Made by a program: the position numbers and the translations under genes
DNA from: Brevinema_A sp051649605
GTDB taxonomy: Bacteria; Spirochaetota; Brevinematia; Brevinematales; Brevinemataceae
Assembly: GCA_051649605.1 (NCBI GenBank)
Contig: JBOFHK010000006.1
Span: forward strand, 27,842-91,841
Direction of reading: 5' to 3'
Length of the DNA stretch: 64,000 nucleotides
Shown: piece after piece, positions 54,914 to 63,935 of the stretch
Position numbering within the stretch: the stretch's first letter is position 1
Layout: each line of letters starts with the position of its first letter
The notes under the pieces: model-generated
The model's database searches: none
Seen by the model: the letters and a program-made list of their open reading frames with translations, nothing else
Told to the model about the DNA's origin: nothing

Positions 54914-54985
54914 CATTATATATTATAGAATTATTCCTATAAAATAGCAAGTTATTTTATAGGAATAATTCTATAATATATAATG
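54914..54985. repeat. Perfect 33-bp inverted repeat
   Basis: Arms 54914-54946 and 54953-54985 are exactly complementary, with a 6-nt loop (GCAAGT). It lies between the transglycosylase stop (55040) and the start of the helical-repeat gene (54885). It could act as a terminator of the former despite lacking a clear T tract, or be the trace of a small mobile element. Confidence 0.85.
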
Positions 54986-55039
54986 TGCCTCGTATACAAA
55001 ACAAATAGTAAAGATATAAGGTAGAAAAATGTACCAATA

Positions 55040-57268
55040 TTAAGACATTTTTTGGAGAAAATCCGCCGTATTGTTATTATAAATCTTAGAATATCGTTCA
55101 TAACTCTCAATAACCTTACGAACATAGTTTCTTGTTTCACTTTTAGGATGAATTTCGACTAATTCTAAGTCCGTATGCGATTTATATTGTTTTATTAAAG
55201 ATCTTACAAAGGTAGGACCACTATTATAAGCTGCCAATGCTGGGAGAATCCCCACTTGACTAATATTATCATATAAATAAACTGAACCCAAATAAACATT
55301 AACTTCAGGAGTATAAAGTGAATATTTTTCTAATTCGGAGAGATATTTACTAACGAGCCATTTTCCTGTTACAGGCATAATCTGCATTAACCCCATTGCT
55401 CCTGCATGAGAACGAGCTTTTTCTTTATAAAAACTCTCCGCTCTCATTACAGAATACAACAAATAAGGATCCATCGTATGCTTACTTTTCGCTAAGGTGT
55501 CTTGGATTAATTCTTGATAAGGTCGTGGAAAATAAACTTGCATAGCTTTTTTGCTTATACTAAAGCTATTTTTTTTATTAAGTATCTTATGACCGTTTGC
55601 GATAACGTGTTGTATCCCTAAAATATTATTTTCTTGATAATAATATTGAGCTAGTAATACATCTTGATCGTGAATACTGGTGATTCCTTTTTGATAAGCA
55701 AAACGTTTGATGTTTTTTGATAAATTAAGTGCAGCATAGCTTTTAATAAGACCTTCTTCTCGAGTAGAAAATTTTCCTTCACTAGATGATACAACAATCA
55801 AGCCCTGATCAACAAAAATCTGTTCCGCTGTGCCTCTCGCTAAACGATTCCCCATATAGTAAAGTACATGGGCATAGTCTAATAAAGCCTGCCTATTTGA
55901 AGTGCTTTGTTTTTTAAGACCACTGATATAACGGTTAAAAGACAAAGGAGTGCTATTAAAAATCTGTCGTAGTTTTTTTTGTCCCACAATCCCACAGTAT
56001 GATTCTGGAGCAACGGTAAGAATAGATCCCAAAAGTGGTACAACATCATTCGTATTACCAGTTTTAAGGAGTGCGAATGATTCCCAAAAATTTACATAGG
56101 GAGAAATTTGAGGGGCAATTTTTTCACGCATTTTTTGGGCGTACTCTAAGACCAAATCGTATTGTTGGTAAGCTAAGAAATTCCTCAAGGCACGTTTGGC
56201 ATTTTTTTCGATATATTCAGATTCCACAGCCCCTTGTAAATATTCTTCTAACACTTGTTTAGTCAATAAGACATTATAAGGAGCGTTAGGCAATCCTCGA
56301 TAGGCATACAATCTACGGTGGAAAATCTTTCCCCTCGTCTTAGCCTGAGTTGTATAATGAAAAGCTTCTACATAATTTTTATAATCATCTGATCTTCTCT
56401 GGTAAATCCTCAATGAATCAACCAAATCTTTTTCATAAGATCCTAATTGCTTAGCCCAAGCACTCAAAGTATGGAAGTCAACAGATGTATTCTTAATTTG
56501 TATTCGAATTAGCGACAAAGCTGTCCTATAGTCTTCGTTATAAAAAGCAACATTAATAGACTTGTAAAATTCTTCAATAGAAATAGTCTGCTGAATATTA
56601 TTTAAGAGTTTTGTTTTGAAACTTTCCTGCTGGTACAAAGAAAAGGGAGCAAGAATTGTATTTTTTAGGAGCATATCACTTTCTTTACTAGAAATATCTC
56701 CAGTAAGACTACGGATAATCACATCCAAATACCCTATTTGTTCTTTAGAGAAAAAATTTGTATAAGATTGATATAAATTATTAAACAAAAGCTTATTAGG
56801 ATAGTTAAAAGAAATCAACGTATCTAATGCGTCATTTCTAATACTAGGAACTTTAGTATTACTCATCAGTTTTTTTAGACATTGGGTAGCTCTATCATTT
56901 AATCCCAAATGGTACCGAAGAACATTTTTTAAAAGATCTCTATGCCCTTCAAGAAACGCTGTCGTAGGTTGCATTTCGTTGAGCCTTGCTAATAAACGCT
57001 GATACAAACGAATTTTTGTAGAGGTATCAGAGGGGGGATTTTGATAAAGCTGGACAATACCCTTATACTCTTCTATCATGAGATCAGATTCCATATCAAA
57101 AAGATCAAGAGATACTGGTTTTTCGACTTCTAGTGATGGTTCTTGTGGGGGAAGCTCTAAAATAGTCGTGTCATTAACAACTTCTAATAACTCTTTTGGA
57201 ACTTCCTGTGCTGCTATAAGAAAAACCAATGAAAATAGCAAAATAAATAGACTAATATTTCCTCTAAT
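55040..57268 (-). CDS. Soluble lytic murein transglycosylase, probable AUU start
   Basis: A ~742-residue periplasmic enzyme that cleaves peptidoglycan between MurNAc and GlcNAc. A long helical superhelix is followed by the C-terminal SLT domain (~580-725): catalytic Glu in LLYSVMRAESFYKEKA, GAMGLMQIMPVTGKW, and ALAAYNSGP. The N-terminus is a signal peptide ending near IAAQE. No ATG, GTG or TTG lies near a ribosome site: TTG 57241 is 33 nt from the perfect AGGAGG (57275-57280), whereas ATT 57266-57268 lies exactly 6 nt after it and gives MRGNISLFILLFSLVFLIAA, a complete signal peptide with the expected basic residue. I therefore place the start at ATT 57268; TTG 57241 is the alternative. Confidence 0.85.
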   Translation of the reverse strand: MRGNISLFILLFSLVFLIAAQEVPKELLEVVNDTTILELPPQEPSLEVEKPVSLDLFDMESDLMIEEYKGIVQLYQNPPSDTSTKIRLYQRLLARLNEMQPTTAFLEGHRDLLKNVLRYHLGLNDRATQCLKKLMSNTKVPSIRNDALDTLISFNYPNKLLFNNLYQSYTNFFSKEQIGYLDVIIRSLTGDISSKESDMLLKNTILAPFSLYQQESFKTKLLNNIQQTISIEEFYKSINVAFYNEDYRTALSLIRIQIKNTSVDFHTLSAWAKQLGSYEKDLVDSLRIYQRRSDDYKNYVEAFHYTTQAKTRGKIFHRRLYAYRGLPNAPYNVLLTKQVLEEYLQGAVESEYIEKNAKRALRNFLAYQQYDLVLEYAQKMREKIAPQISPYVNFWESFALLKTGNTNDVVPLLGSILTVAPESYCGIVGQKKLRQIFNSTPLSFNRYISGLKKQSTSNRQALLDYAHVLYYMGNRLARGTAEQIFVDQGLIVVSSSEGKFSTREEGLIKSYAALNLSKNIKRFAYQKGITSIHDQDVLLAQYYYQENNILGIQHVIANGHKILNKKNSFSISKKAMQVYFPRPYQELIQDTLAKSKHTMDPYLLYSVMRAESFYKEKARSHAGAMGLMQIMPVTGKWLVSKYLSELEKYSLYTPEVNVYLGSVYLYDNISQVGILPALAAYNSGPTFVRSLIKQYKSHTDLELVEIHPKSETRNYVRKVIESYERYSKIYNNNTADFLQKMS

Positions 57269-57274
57269 TTCCTA

Positions 57275-57280
57275 CCTCCT
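57275..57280 (-). promoter_or_regulatory. Shine-Dalgarno sequence deciding the transglycosylase start
   Basis: Minus-strand AGGAGG (in AAGGAGGT), followed by a 6-nt spacer and ATT 57266-57268. An in-frame TAG at 57272-57274 closes the frame upstream, so no other start lies between them. Confidence 0.75.
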
Positions 57281-57343
57281 TAAAATACTTATATAAAGAA
57301 TACTACAATATGAGATTTTTGGCAAGGTATTTCGATAATAAAA

Positions 57344-57377
57344 AATAAAAATCCTTTAGAATTAAAGGATTTTTATT
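57344..57377 (-). terminator. Terminator after trxB and the motility operon
   Basis: A perfect 14-bp stem (57344-57357 with 57364-57377) with a 6-nt loop and a T-rich tract after it on the minus strand, 83 nt downstream of the trxB stop. It closes the gene run starting at fliK. Confidence 0.75.
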
Positions 57378-57460
57378 GCCAATTTTATTTCTTTTTATAT
57401 TTTAATACAAAATATTACTATAACAAATCATATAAAAATATTTATCAATAATTAATAAAA

Positions 57461-58378
57461 CTAAGCGAGTCTACTAAGATAATGATCAATATGGTAAGAA
57501 GCTTTTGCTCCATCCCCACAAGCAATAACCACTTGTTTAAAAGCTCCAGTACAACAATCCCCGGCAGCAAATAGACCATCTTGGTGCACACGATTTTCTG
57601 TATCAATTTTTATAAAACCATGCTCGTCTTTATATTGATCATCTAAAAATGCCGTATTGGCAGATAACCCTACATACAAAAACACACCATCAACTGCCAA
57701 TTCAGAAAGTTCCTGAGTTTTAATATTTTTAAGAAGACATGCTGTCAAACGATCACTACCGATAAATTCTTCCACTACACTATTGAGGACTAACTCTATT
57801 TTTGGGTGTTTTTTAATTTTTTCTTGAACATAATGTTCCCCACGAAATTCATCACGCCGATGAACAATATACACTTTCTCAACAATATCTGCTAAATAAA
57901 GAGACTCTTCTAAGGCAGAATTACCCCCACCAATTACAGCAACGGTCTTACCTTTATAGAAATTACCATCACATACAGCACAAGTACCAATACCACGTCC
58001 AAAGAATTTATCTTCTCCTTTAACCTCGAGAAGCTTAGAACGAGTCCCTGTAGTAATTAATACAGATTTTGCCTGATAAGAAACTCCCGTACTAGACATA
58101 ACCGTAAAAATCTTATCGTTTTGAGAGAGTGAATCTACACCATCATACTCAAAAACAACACCAAAACGCTCCGCTTGTTGCCTCATTTTATCCGAAAGAT
58201 CTAAACCATTGATCCCTTCTTCAAAACCTGGATAATTATCAATACTATGGGTTAGTGCTGCTTGACCTCCTGGAGCGAGTTGTTCAAAAATCATTACCGA
58301 TTTTCCAGATCTCGCCGTATAAATCGCTGCGGACATCCCCGCAGGACCAGCACCAATAATAATCAAGTCGTTTATCAT
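57461..58378 (-). CDS. trxB: Thioredoxin reductase
   Basis: A 305-residue flavoprotein that uses NADPH to reduce thioredoxin. The FAD loop (IIIGAGPAGMSAAIY, residues ~5-19), the redox-active CAVCDG (~134-139), the NADPH loop VIGGGNSALEE and the C-terminal FAD motif FAAGDC are intact. AGGGAGGA precedes the ATG. It follows motB after 36 nt and is probably part of the motility transcript; in other spirochaetes fliL usually occupies this place. Confidence 0.96.
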   Translation of the reverse strand: MINDLIIIGAGPAGMSAAIYTARSGKSVMIFEQLAPGGQAALTHSIDNYPGFEEGINGLDLSDKMRQQAERFGVVFEYDGVDSLSQNDKIFTVMSSTGVSYQAKSVLITTGTRSKLLEVKGEDKFFGRGIGTCAVCDGNFYKGKTVAVIGGGNSALEESLYLADIVEKVYIVHRRDEFRGEHYVQEKIKKHPKIELVLNSVVEEFIGSDRLTACLLKNIKTQELSELAVDGVFLYVGLSANTAFLDDQYKDEHGFIKIDTENRVHQDGLFAAGDCCTGAFKQVVIACGDGAKASYHIDHYLSRLA

Positions 58379-58414
58379 ATAGATTCCTCCCTCTGTATTA
58401 TATTATAGAACACT

Positions 58415-59155
58415 CTACCGATCTCTGTCAACTGTTACATAGATTTCTACCCGACGATTATATGCTCTCCCCTCTGGGGTAGCATTGGATTCCAAGGGTT
58501 CGTACTCTGCTCGACCTTCAACAAAAAATCGCTCTGGTGCTAATCCAAAATCAATCAAATAACGAACAATTGTTGCTGCCCGTCCTGCAGATAATTCCCA
58601 GTTTGTAGGATAACGAATAGCTAAATTAGAAGTAGGAGGAATCGCCCCTGCATCTGTATGACCAATTACCTCTAAACGACTAGAAGTAGATCCTTCCTGT
58701 AACGCTCCCGCTAATTTTCTAAGAATCCCCACAGCTTCATTATAATCTAATTCTGCTGAGGAAGGTTGAAAAAAGAAATCACTAGCTAAGGTAATTTTAT
58801 AACCTTTTGTTGTTTCGTCAATACGTACTTTTTGAGATTTAATTTCTGGTTTGACAAGATCAGAAACTTTTTGAACATGCCTCGCTAATCCCTTGCCTTG
58901 AGTTGTCGAAGGAAGGCTTTCAACTGTAGCACCCATCTCTGATAATACCCCTGGGGAAAGAGTGTTTCCACCATCCAAATTCCCCAAACCCCCATCAAAA
59001 GCCGATAAGATTAATTGTATCTGCTGACCTTCAGGAACTCTCGTACCTATCAATGCAACAAAAAAAGTCATCAGTAGAGTTACCATATCGCTATAAGTAG
59101 CCATCCATGCGGGAGCTCCTGGAGGAGGGCATTTAGGACATTTTTTTTCATCCAT
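58415..59155 (-). CDS. motB: Flagellar motor stator protein MotB
   Basis: A 246-residue stator subunit with a short cytoplasmic start (MDEKKCPKCPPPGAPAW), one membrane helix with the proton-conducting Asp in ATYSDMVTLLMTFF (residues ~20-33), and a C-terminal OmpA/MotB peptidoglycan-binding domain (VIGHTDAGAIPP; NWELSAGRAATIVRYL). With MotA it forms the ion channel that drives the periplasmic flagella. It lies 31 nt after motA. Confidence 0.96.
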   Translation of the reverse strand: MDEKKCPKCPPPGAPAWMATYSDMVTLLMTFFVALIGTRVPEGQQIQLILSAFDGGLGNLDGGNTLSPGVLSEMGATVESLPSTTQGKGLARHVQKVSDLVKPEIKSQKVRIDETTKGYKITLASDFFFQPSSAELDYNEAVGILRKLAGALQEGSTSSRLEVIGHTDAGAIPPTSNLAIRYPTNWELSAGRAATIVRYLIDFGLAPERFFVEGRAEYEPLESNATPEGRAYNRRVEIYVTVDRDR

Positions 59156-59186
59156 TACGAACCTCGTCTTTTATCATTCGTACTTG

Positions 59187-59960
59187 CTATTCTTCGTCTT
59201 CATCTTGGCGTCTTTCTGATACTCCAAGGAAAGAATTTAATCGTTCTTTAAGAATTGCTGGGTTATCTCCTGCTTGAATAGATAACACCCCTTCTAAGAT
59301 AATCTCTTTCATCAGAATTTCTCCAGAATTATTCACCGCCAATTTTGCCGCAATAGGAATACAAATCCAGTTTGCCAAGATCGATCCATATAATGTGGTG
59401 ATCAAAGCAATAGCCATCCCAGCCCCCAAAGCTGCCGTATCAGAAAGATTTCCCAACAAGGCAATCAATCCTACTAATGTTCCAATCAACCCAAAAGCTG
59501 GTGCAAAAGTTCCCCAGTCAACAAAAATTTGGGCATAGCTTTGGTGTCGGGCATCAAGTTTATCTAATTCGTTATACATAATTCTTTTTACTACTTCAGG
59601 GTCTGTACCATCCACCACAAGGCGAATTGCTTTTTGAAGAAAAGGATCTGGAATCTCTGCAACATCATCTTCTAAAGATAATACTCCCTCTTTCCGAGCT
59701 TTTTCGCCAAAAGTTAGCAAAGTGTCAATCAAAGGCTTTACTTCATTAGATGGTTTTTTCATTGCCAGTTGAAATAAAGCCCCTATTTTCATACTATTTG
59801 CCCAAGGATTCGCTAATAATGTTGCCCCGACAGATCCACCGACGGTAATCAAAATAGAAGTAATATCCCAATATGGTCCTAGAGAGCCCGCAGAAACAAA
59901 CATTCCTCCAAACATTAACACGGCACATGCGATAATACCTATTATTGAGCCTTTTTCCAT
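59187..59960 (-). CDS. motA: Flagellar motor stator protein MotA
   Basis: A 257-residue stator protein with four membrane helices (about 5-25, 33-50, 150-172 and 180-205). The loop between helices 2 and 3 carries charged residues that contact FliG. WGTFAPAFGLIGTLVGLIALL and AGMAIALITTLYGSILAN are typical. It starts 3 nt after flbD and is followed by motB, the usual order. Confidence 0.96.
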   Translation of the reverse strand: MEKGSIIGIIACAVLMFGGMFVSAGSLGPYWDITSILITVGGSVGATLLANPWANSMKIGALFQLAMKKPSNEVKPLIDTLLTFGEKARKEGVLSLEDDVAEIPDPFLQKAIRLVVDGTDPEVVKRIMYNELDKLDARHQSYAQIFVDWGTFAPAFGLIGTLVGLIALLGNLSDTAALGAGMAIALITTLYGSILANWICIPIAAKLAVNNSGEILMKEIILEGVLSIQAGDNPAILKERLNSFLGVSERRQDEDEE

Positions 59961-59963
59961 ACA

Positions 59964-60191
59964 TTACTCCTTATGTTTACCGATAATTCCTTGAGAATGG
60001 ACGATCGCTTTATAGATACTACCGGCTAAGAAATTAGAGAACTTTTTTTCTATGATCTGTGGGTTCTCTTTTACTAAATATTTCTTCCCAGAATTCATAA
60101 CTACTACCGTATCTGGGTTACTTTCAACCATTTCCACTTGATAAGGATTAATAGAAATCTTTGAATCGTTTAGTCGAGTCAATTCTATCAT
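59964..60191 (-). CDS. flbD: FlbD family protein
   Basis: A 75-residue protein of the spirochaete/Firmicute FlbD family (MIELTRLNDSKISINPYQVEMVESNPDTVVVMNSGKKYLVKE, shown in part). It is found between flgE and motA in many motile bacteria, and its role is not established. Its position exactly between these genes confirms the call. Confidence 0.93.
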   Translation of the reverse strand: MIELTRLNDSKISINPYQVEMVESNPDTVVVMNSGKKYLVKENPQIIEKKFSNFLAGSIYKAIVHSQGIIGKHKE

Positions 60192-60226
60192 AATTTATCT
60201 CCCTTCAATATATCATTAACATATCA

Positions 60227-61597
60227 TTAACGTTTGAGTGTAAGAATTTCTTGGAGCATGTTATCACTGGTTGTAATTACTCTAGAATTTGATTGGAATC
60301 CTCTTTCTGTAACGATCATATCGGTAAACGTTTCAGCTAGGTCAACATTGGACATTTCTAAAGCTCCAACAAAGAATGTTCCTCGACCCATAATCCCTGC
60401 TTCGCCTATCATTGCATTCCCAGAATTGTTAGAAGCTGCATATAGTGAATTTCCTATTTTTTCTAAGCCCATAGGGTTGGTAAACATCGACATAGCAATT
60501 TGTCCTAAAGGACGACGAACCCCATTATCCATGACTCCTGTAATAATCCCCGTATCATCGATATTAAAACTTTCCATATAACCCATATTGTTTCCATCTT
60601 GATAGTAAGCTTCTGTCGTAAAACGGGAGGCAAACTGAGTAATCGTATTGGTAACACTACCAGCTTCACCTAGCTCTAAATTAAAATTTTGCTGAGTCCC
60701 GTCAGGATGATCATAAGTAATAATCGCCGTTAATGCTCCTTCAGCATCAGTCTCACCGGCTCCACCTCTTTCAATTGCAGCAGCTAAAGTACCATTCGTA
60801 CTAAACACAAGGTCTATCGCATTCGTCGTATCCAATTTTTGAGTATTAATATGCACCTGAACATTTTCTAAAGCAACCCCATTTTCGTCAGTCAAGCCTA
60901 GAGCCATCTGCCAAGTATTCAGATCCGTCCGCTCAAACGTAGACGACAAACGAAGGTTATTTCCATAAGGGTCAAAAATATCTATCGATGTCCCATGAGT
61001 TGCCATAACTCTTTCTGCAGCGCTAGCATCTGCAGCTAAAACGGGAACGTTTGCATCAAGATTAGAGCGAAATTTTACTAAAGCTGTCTCTTGGGCTTCT
61101 ACTTTTTGTCCCATTTCAATTTTTAAATCACCCACGGGCGCTGAAGTATCAACAAGATATTCACCTGTCGGGAAGAGTTCTGAGCTCCATCCTTGTACTT
61201 TTAAACCATTCGAATTGACCAAGGTTCCATCTCTATCCGTCATAAAATTTCCATTTCTCGTATGAAAAATTTTATCTCCATCCTGCAATACAAAAAAACC
61301 TTCTCCTGTAATCGCTAAGTCCGTATTTTTACCTGTGGTCTGAAGAGATCCCTGAGTCATAATATTATCAATAGAAGCAACACTCATCCCTAAACCGACT
61401 TGTTTTGCGTTGACTCCACCTTTTGTGTCAGTAGGACGTGCAGCCCCAGAAGATGTTTGTGATAGAATATCTTGAAATGTTACTCGTCCTTTTTTAAAAC
61501 CTGTCGTATTAACATTAGATACATTGTTCCCAATAACATCCATTCTTGTCTGATGATTTTGAAGTCCTGATACTCCAGAATATAATGATCTTAACAT
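60227..61597 (-). CDS. flgE: Flagellar hook protein FlgE, lacking cysteine
   Basis: A 456-residue hook subunit. The N-terminal rod/hook signature (MLRSLYSGVSGLQNHQTRMD; GNNVSNVNTTGFKK) and the C-terminal coiled segment (NVDLAETFTDMIVTERGFQSNSRVI, in pieces) are intact. In spirochaetes, hook subunits become cross-linked by lysinoalanine between Lys165 and Cys178. Here residue 165 is Lys, but residue 178 is Ser (codon TCT, 61064-61066, in FRSNLD) and the protein contains no Cys at all. It follows flgD after 55 nt and precedes flbD. Confidence 0.96.
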   Translation of the reverse strand: MLRSLYSGVSGLQNHQTRMDVIGNNVSNVNTTGFKKGRVTFQDILSQTSSGAARPTDTKGGVNAKQVGLGMSVASIDNIMTQGSLQTTGKNTDLAITGEGFFVLQDGDKIFHTRNGNFMTDRDGTLVNSNGLKVQGWSSELFPTGEYLVDTSAPVGDLKIEMGQKVEAQETALVKFRSNLDANVPVLAADASAAERVMATHGTSIDIFDPYGNNLRLSSTFERTDLNTWQMALGLTDENGVALENVQVHINTQKLDTTNAIDLVFSTNGTLAAAIERGGAGETDAEGALTAIITYDHPDGTQQNFNLELGEAGSVTNTITQFASRFTTEAYYQDGNNMGYMESFNIDDTGIITGVMDNGVRRPLGQIAMSMFTNPMGLEKIGNSLYAASNNSGNAMIGEAGIMGRGTFFVGALEMSNVDLAETFTDMIVTERGFQSNSRVITTSDNMLQEILTLKR

Positions 61598-61652
61598 TCA
61601 ATTTCTCCATGAGCTAAATAGCTCGTTTATTTTTTATATTTTATTGATTTTT

Positions 61653-62141
61653 CTACAATACCGCAGTATCAGTAGAAGATGAAATCGATTCTTTCACTTC
61701 TACAATATCTTTTAAAGCAACTTTTCGATCGTTGATCTTTAGATAACTATAGCCAGAATTAATTAATACCGAATCTACTTTCCCTTCTTGTAGATTTCCG
61801 ACCTCATCTGCCCACATAACATCCTTACCCACAAGAGAAATAGATTTAGTAAAATCAAATTCTTTTGTGAATTTACTAATATTCTCCGCCACGGAACTCA
61901 TCTGTTTCAGAGAGGTAAATTGAGCCATTTGACCGATAAAAGCTTTATCATCCATCGGTTTAGTAGGGTCTTGAGTTTTCAACTGTGTTACTAATAATGT
62001 TAGAAAATCGGCTTCCCCAAGAGAATTTTTACTAACGATTTTCTGTGTTTCTTTGAGTTGACTATTAAACGTATTAATATTTTGATCCAATACTCTTTTT
62101 TCCTGTTCTGAAATTGTTGTTGGTAATGTCGATACTAACAT
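61653..62141 (-). CDS. flgD: Flagellar hook assembly (cap) protein FlgD
   Basis: A 162-residue hook scaffolding protein. The family core is clear (LGEADFLTLLVTQLKTQDPTKPMDDKAFIGQMAQFTSLKQM, in pieces, residues ~42-80), followed by a short domain (VGKDVMWADEVGNLQEGKVDSV). It caps the growing hook and is discarded later. It lies between fliK (34 nt upstream) and flgE. Confidence 0.95.
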   Translation of the reverse strand: MLVSTLPTTISEQEKRVLDQNINTFNSQLKETQKIVSKNSLGEADFLTLLVTQLKTQDPTKPMDDKAFIGQMAQFTSLKQMSSVAENISKFTKEFDFTKSISLVGKDVMWADEVGNLQEGKVDSVLINSGYSYLKINDRKVALKDIVEVKESISSSTDTAVL

Positions 62142-62175
62142 AATTTTCTCCTTCTTTTTATCATTCCCTTAATAG

Positions 62176-63495
62176 TTATGCTGTAAAATCTACTAAAGCA
62201 TCTGTAAGATGTTTGATAGTATTTTGTTCTTGATTTTTTTCTAAAGATGTTTTACGAACGGCCTGCATACTGTCTTCTAGCAGTTTTTCAGCATCAAAAT
62301 CACGATGCCCACCCAATTCTACATCAACTCCACCTAAAGAAATACCGACATGGGCAAGAGATTCTCGGAGATTATTAATATTTTGTTCAAAAAACATTTT
62401 GGCTTCTGGTGTTTCCACAATAATTTTCCCTCGCATCATCCCATCCTCTGATACAAAAGACAATCGCATCTGACCTAATTCTGGAGGAGTTAATTTCATC
62501 CTTAGCTCGTTACCCCCTTCTTGTAGAATCATAGAAATCTTACCAGTGATATTTTGCATTAGAGCTTCTACAGGTACTCGTGATACCGCAGAAGATAAAG
62601 AAGTATAGGCATGTTGAGCTATATTTTTAAGCAAAAAAGATTGCTCTTGAGAAACCATAGGGGTCTCTGAATCAATCGTCTCTAAAGTCATCGCAGGACT
62701 ATCATCTATCAAGGCATCATCAAATCCCTCTTCCAAAGTAAGCACACTTCCTTGATCTTTGTTCACTCTAAAATCTTTTATTTCAAATTTTTGGGGTGAT
62801 TCTTCCGAATCTTCAAAATCATAAGAGTCCAAAGGATGTTGTGCTTCTTTATCATCGCCCACAATAATCGAATCGTTAGAAAGAGACTTTTCAAAATCTA
62901 CAAAACTCTCATCAAGAGCTATCACGTCAGAACTTGGTATTTCCAAAATTAAAGGATCGGAAGTTTGATAATCAAGCTGATTCTTAGATAGGGATTGATT
63001 CAATTCTTCTAATACAGAAGTCAACATCTGTTCTGTCGTCGGTATTTCCAAAATGAATGCTGTTTTTTGTAGAATAAAAGGATTGCTCGATTGATCAAGT
63101 TGATCAACAGTTTGTTGAAGAACAACCAACATATCATCTACCCAAACATCAAAATCAAATTCTTCATTAGACGTGATTGTATCTTCTAAAGGTTCTTTTG
63201 ACAACGAATCTTGTTGAAGAAAAGCAAGAATTTGTTCTAAAGAAACCAACGTTTCTGTATTGATATCTATGCCTTCATCTTCTACGTTCTCTTTTTTTAA
63301 TGCTTGAATCTGTTTTTTAATACTCTCGATCCCTTTTTGTCGATCAACAGATTTTTGCTGATTTAACTCTTCACGAAGAGATTTATTCTGAGAAATAGAG
63401 TTGTCAAGATGGTTCTGAAAAGAGTGATCAGTATTATTTTTTTTGTAAACCGAAGCCTCTTGCTGGATTTTTACCGAAGCTAGTAATTCAATCAT
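62176..63495 (-). CDS. fliK: Flagellar hook-length control protein FliK
   Basis: A 439-residue protein with a poorly conserved, acidic N-terminal ~300 residues and the conserved Flg_hook C-terminal domain (ELRMKLTPPELGQMRLSFV; GKIIVETPEAKMFFEQNINNLRESLAHVGI, in pieces). FliK measures hook length and switches export to filament proteins. It is the first gene of the motility run, and AGAGG lies before the ATG. I see no sigma-28 promoter consensus upstream. Confidence 0.9.
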   Translation of the reverse strand: MIELLASVKIQQEASVYKKNNTDHSFQNHLDNSISQNKSLREELNQQKSVDRQKGIESIKKQIQALKKENVEDEGIDINTETLVSLEQILAFLQQDSLSKEPLEDTITSNEEFDFDVWVDDMLVVLQQTVDQLDQSSNPFILQKTAFILEIPTTEQMLTSVLEELNQSLSKNQLDYQTSDPLILEIPSSDVIALDESFVDFEKSLSNDSIIVGDDKEAQHPLDSYDFEDSEESPQKFEIKDFRVNKDQGSVLTLEEGFDDALIDDSPAMTLETIDSETPMVSQEQSFLLKNIAQHAYTSLSSAVSRVPVEALMQNITGKISMILQEGGNELRMKLTPPELGQMRLSFVSEDGMMRGKIIVETPEAKMFFEQNINNLRESLAHVGISLGGVDVELGGHRDFDAEKLLEDSMQAVRKTSLEKNQEQNTIKHLTDALVDFTA

Positions 63496-63735
63496 AATTT
63501 CCTCTTAGCTATTTTGTGAAAAGTTTAAAAACATTCTTTATATTTTTCGGAATTATTTTAAAATTTATTAGACCTAGCGTTATAAAAACCTGTACAAAGC
63601 CATAAAAATAGCAAAATAAATGAAGGACAACACAAAAATACCATTTAGGATTTATAAAACATCAATTCCTCATTATGTAATTTGAATATGAATTAAAATT
63701 ATAGATAAAAAATCGCAAGCATCATTTAGTTAATA
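63496..63735. other. Upstream region of the fliK operon
   Basis: No open frame of coding character. It must carry the promoter of the motility operon, but no clear sigma-70 or sigma-28 match was found; several A/T tracts could serve as a -10 box. Confidence 0.5.
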
Positions 63736-63740
63736 ATCAT

Positions 63741-63786
63741 CCCTATGCAATAAAAGCCCCTGTATAGAGGCTTTTATTGCATAGGG
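63741..63786. terminator. Strong hairpin between the motility operon and the window edge
   Basis: A perfect 18-bp stem (63741-63758 with 63769-63786) with a 10-nt loop. The inner part AAAAGCC/GGCTTTT is terminator-like. It may end a transcript entering from the right edge or isolate the fliK promoter. Confidence 0.6.
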
Positions 63787-63935
63787 AAATAATATAATAT
63801 AGGAGCGTTATATGAGTACAAATATATAAGTCTTTTAATATAAAAAAGATTCGAAAAAGAGCATAATTTCTAATATTTTTTCACCACACCCAAACTACAA
63901 AATATATTTGTATAATACTACTCATCTTCTAAAAC

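Noticed and set aside
63496..63640. A sigma-28 promoter for the flagellar operon
   Set aside because: A TAAATTTT and TCCGAAAA pair exists on the minus strand, but the spacing of 8 nt is too short and the match too weak.
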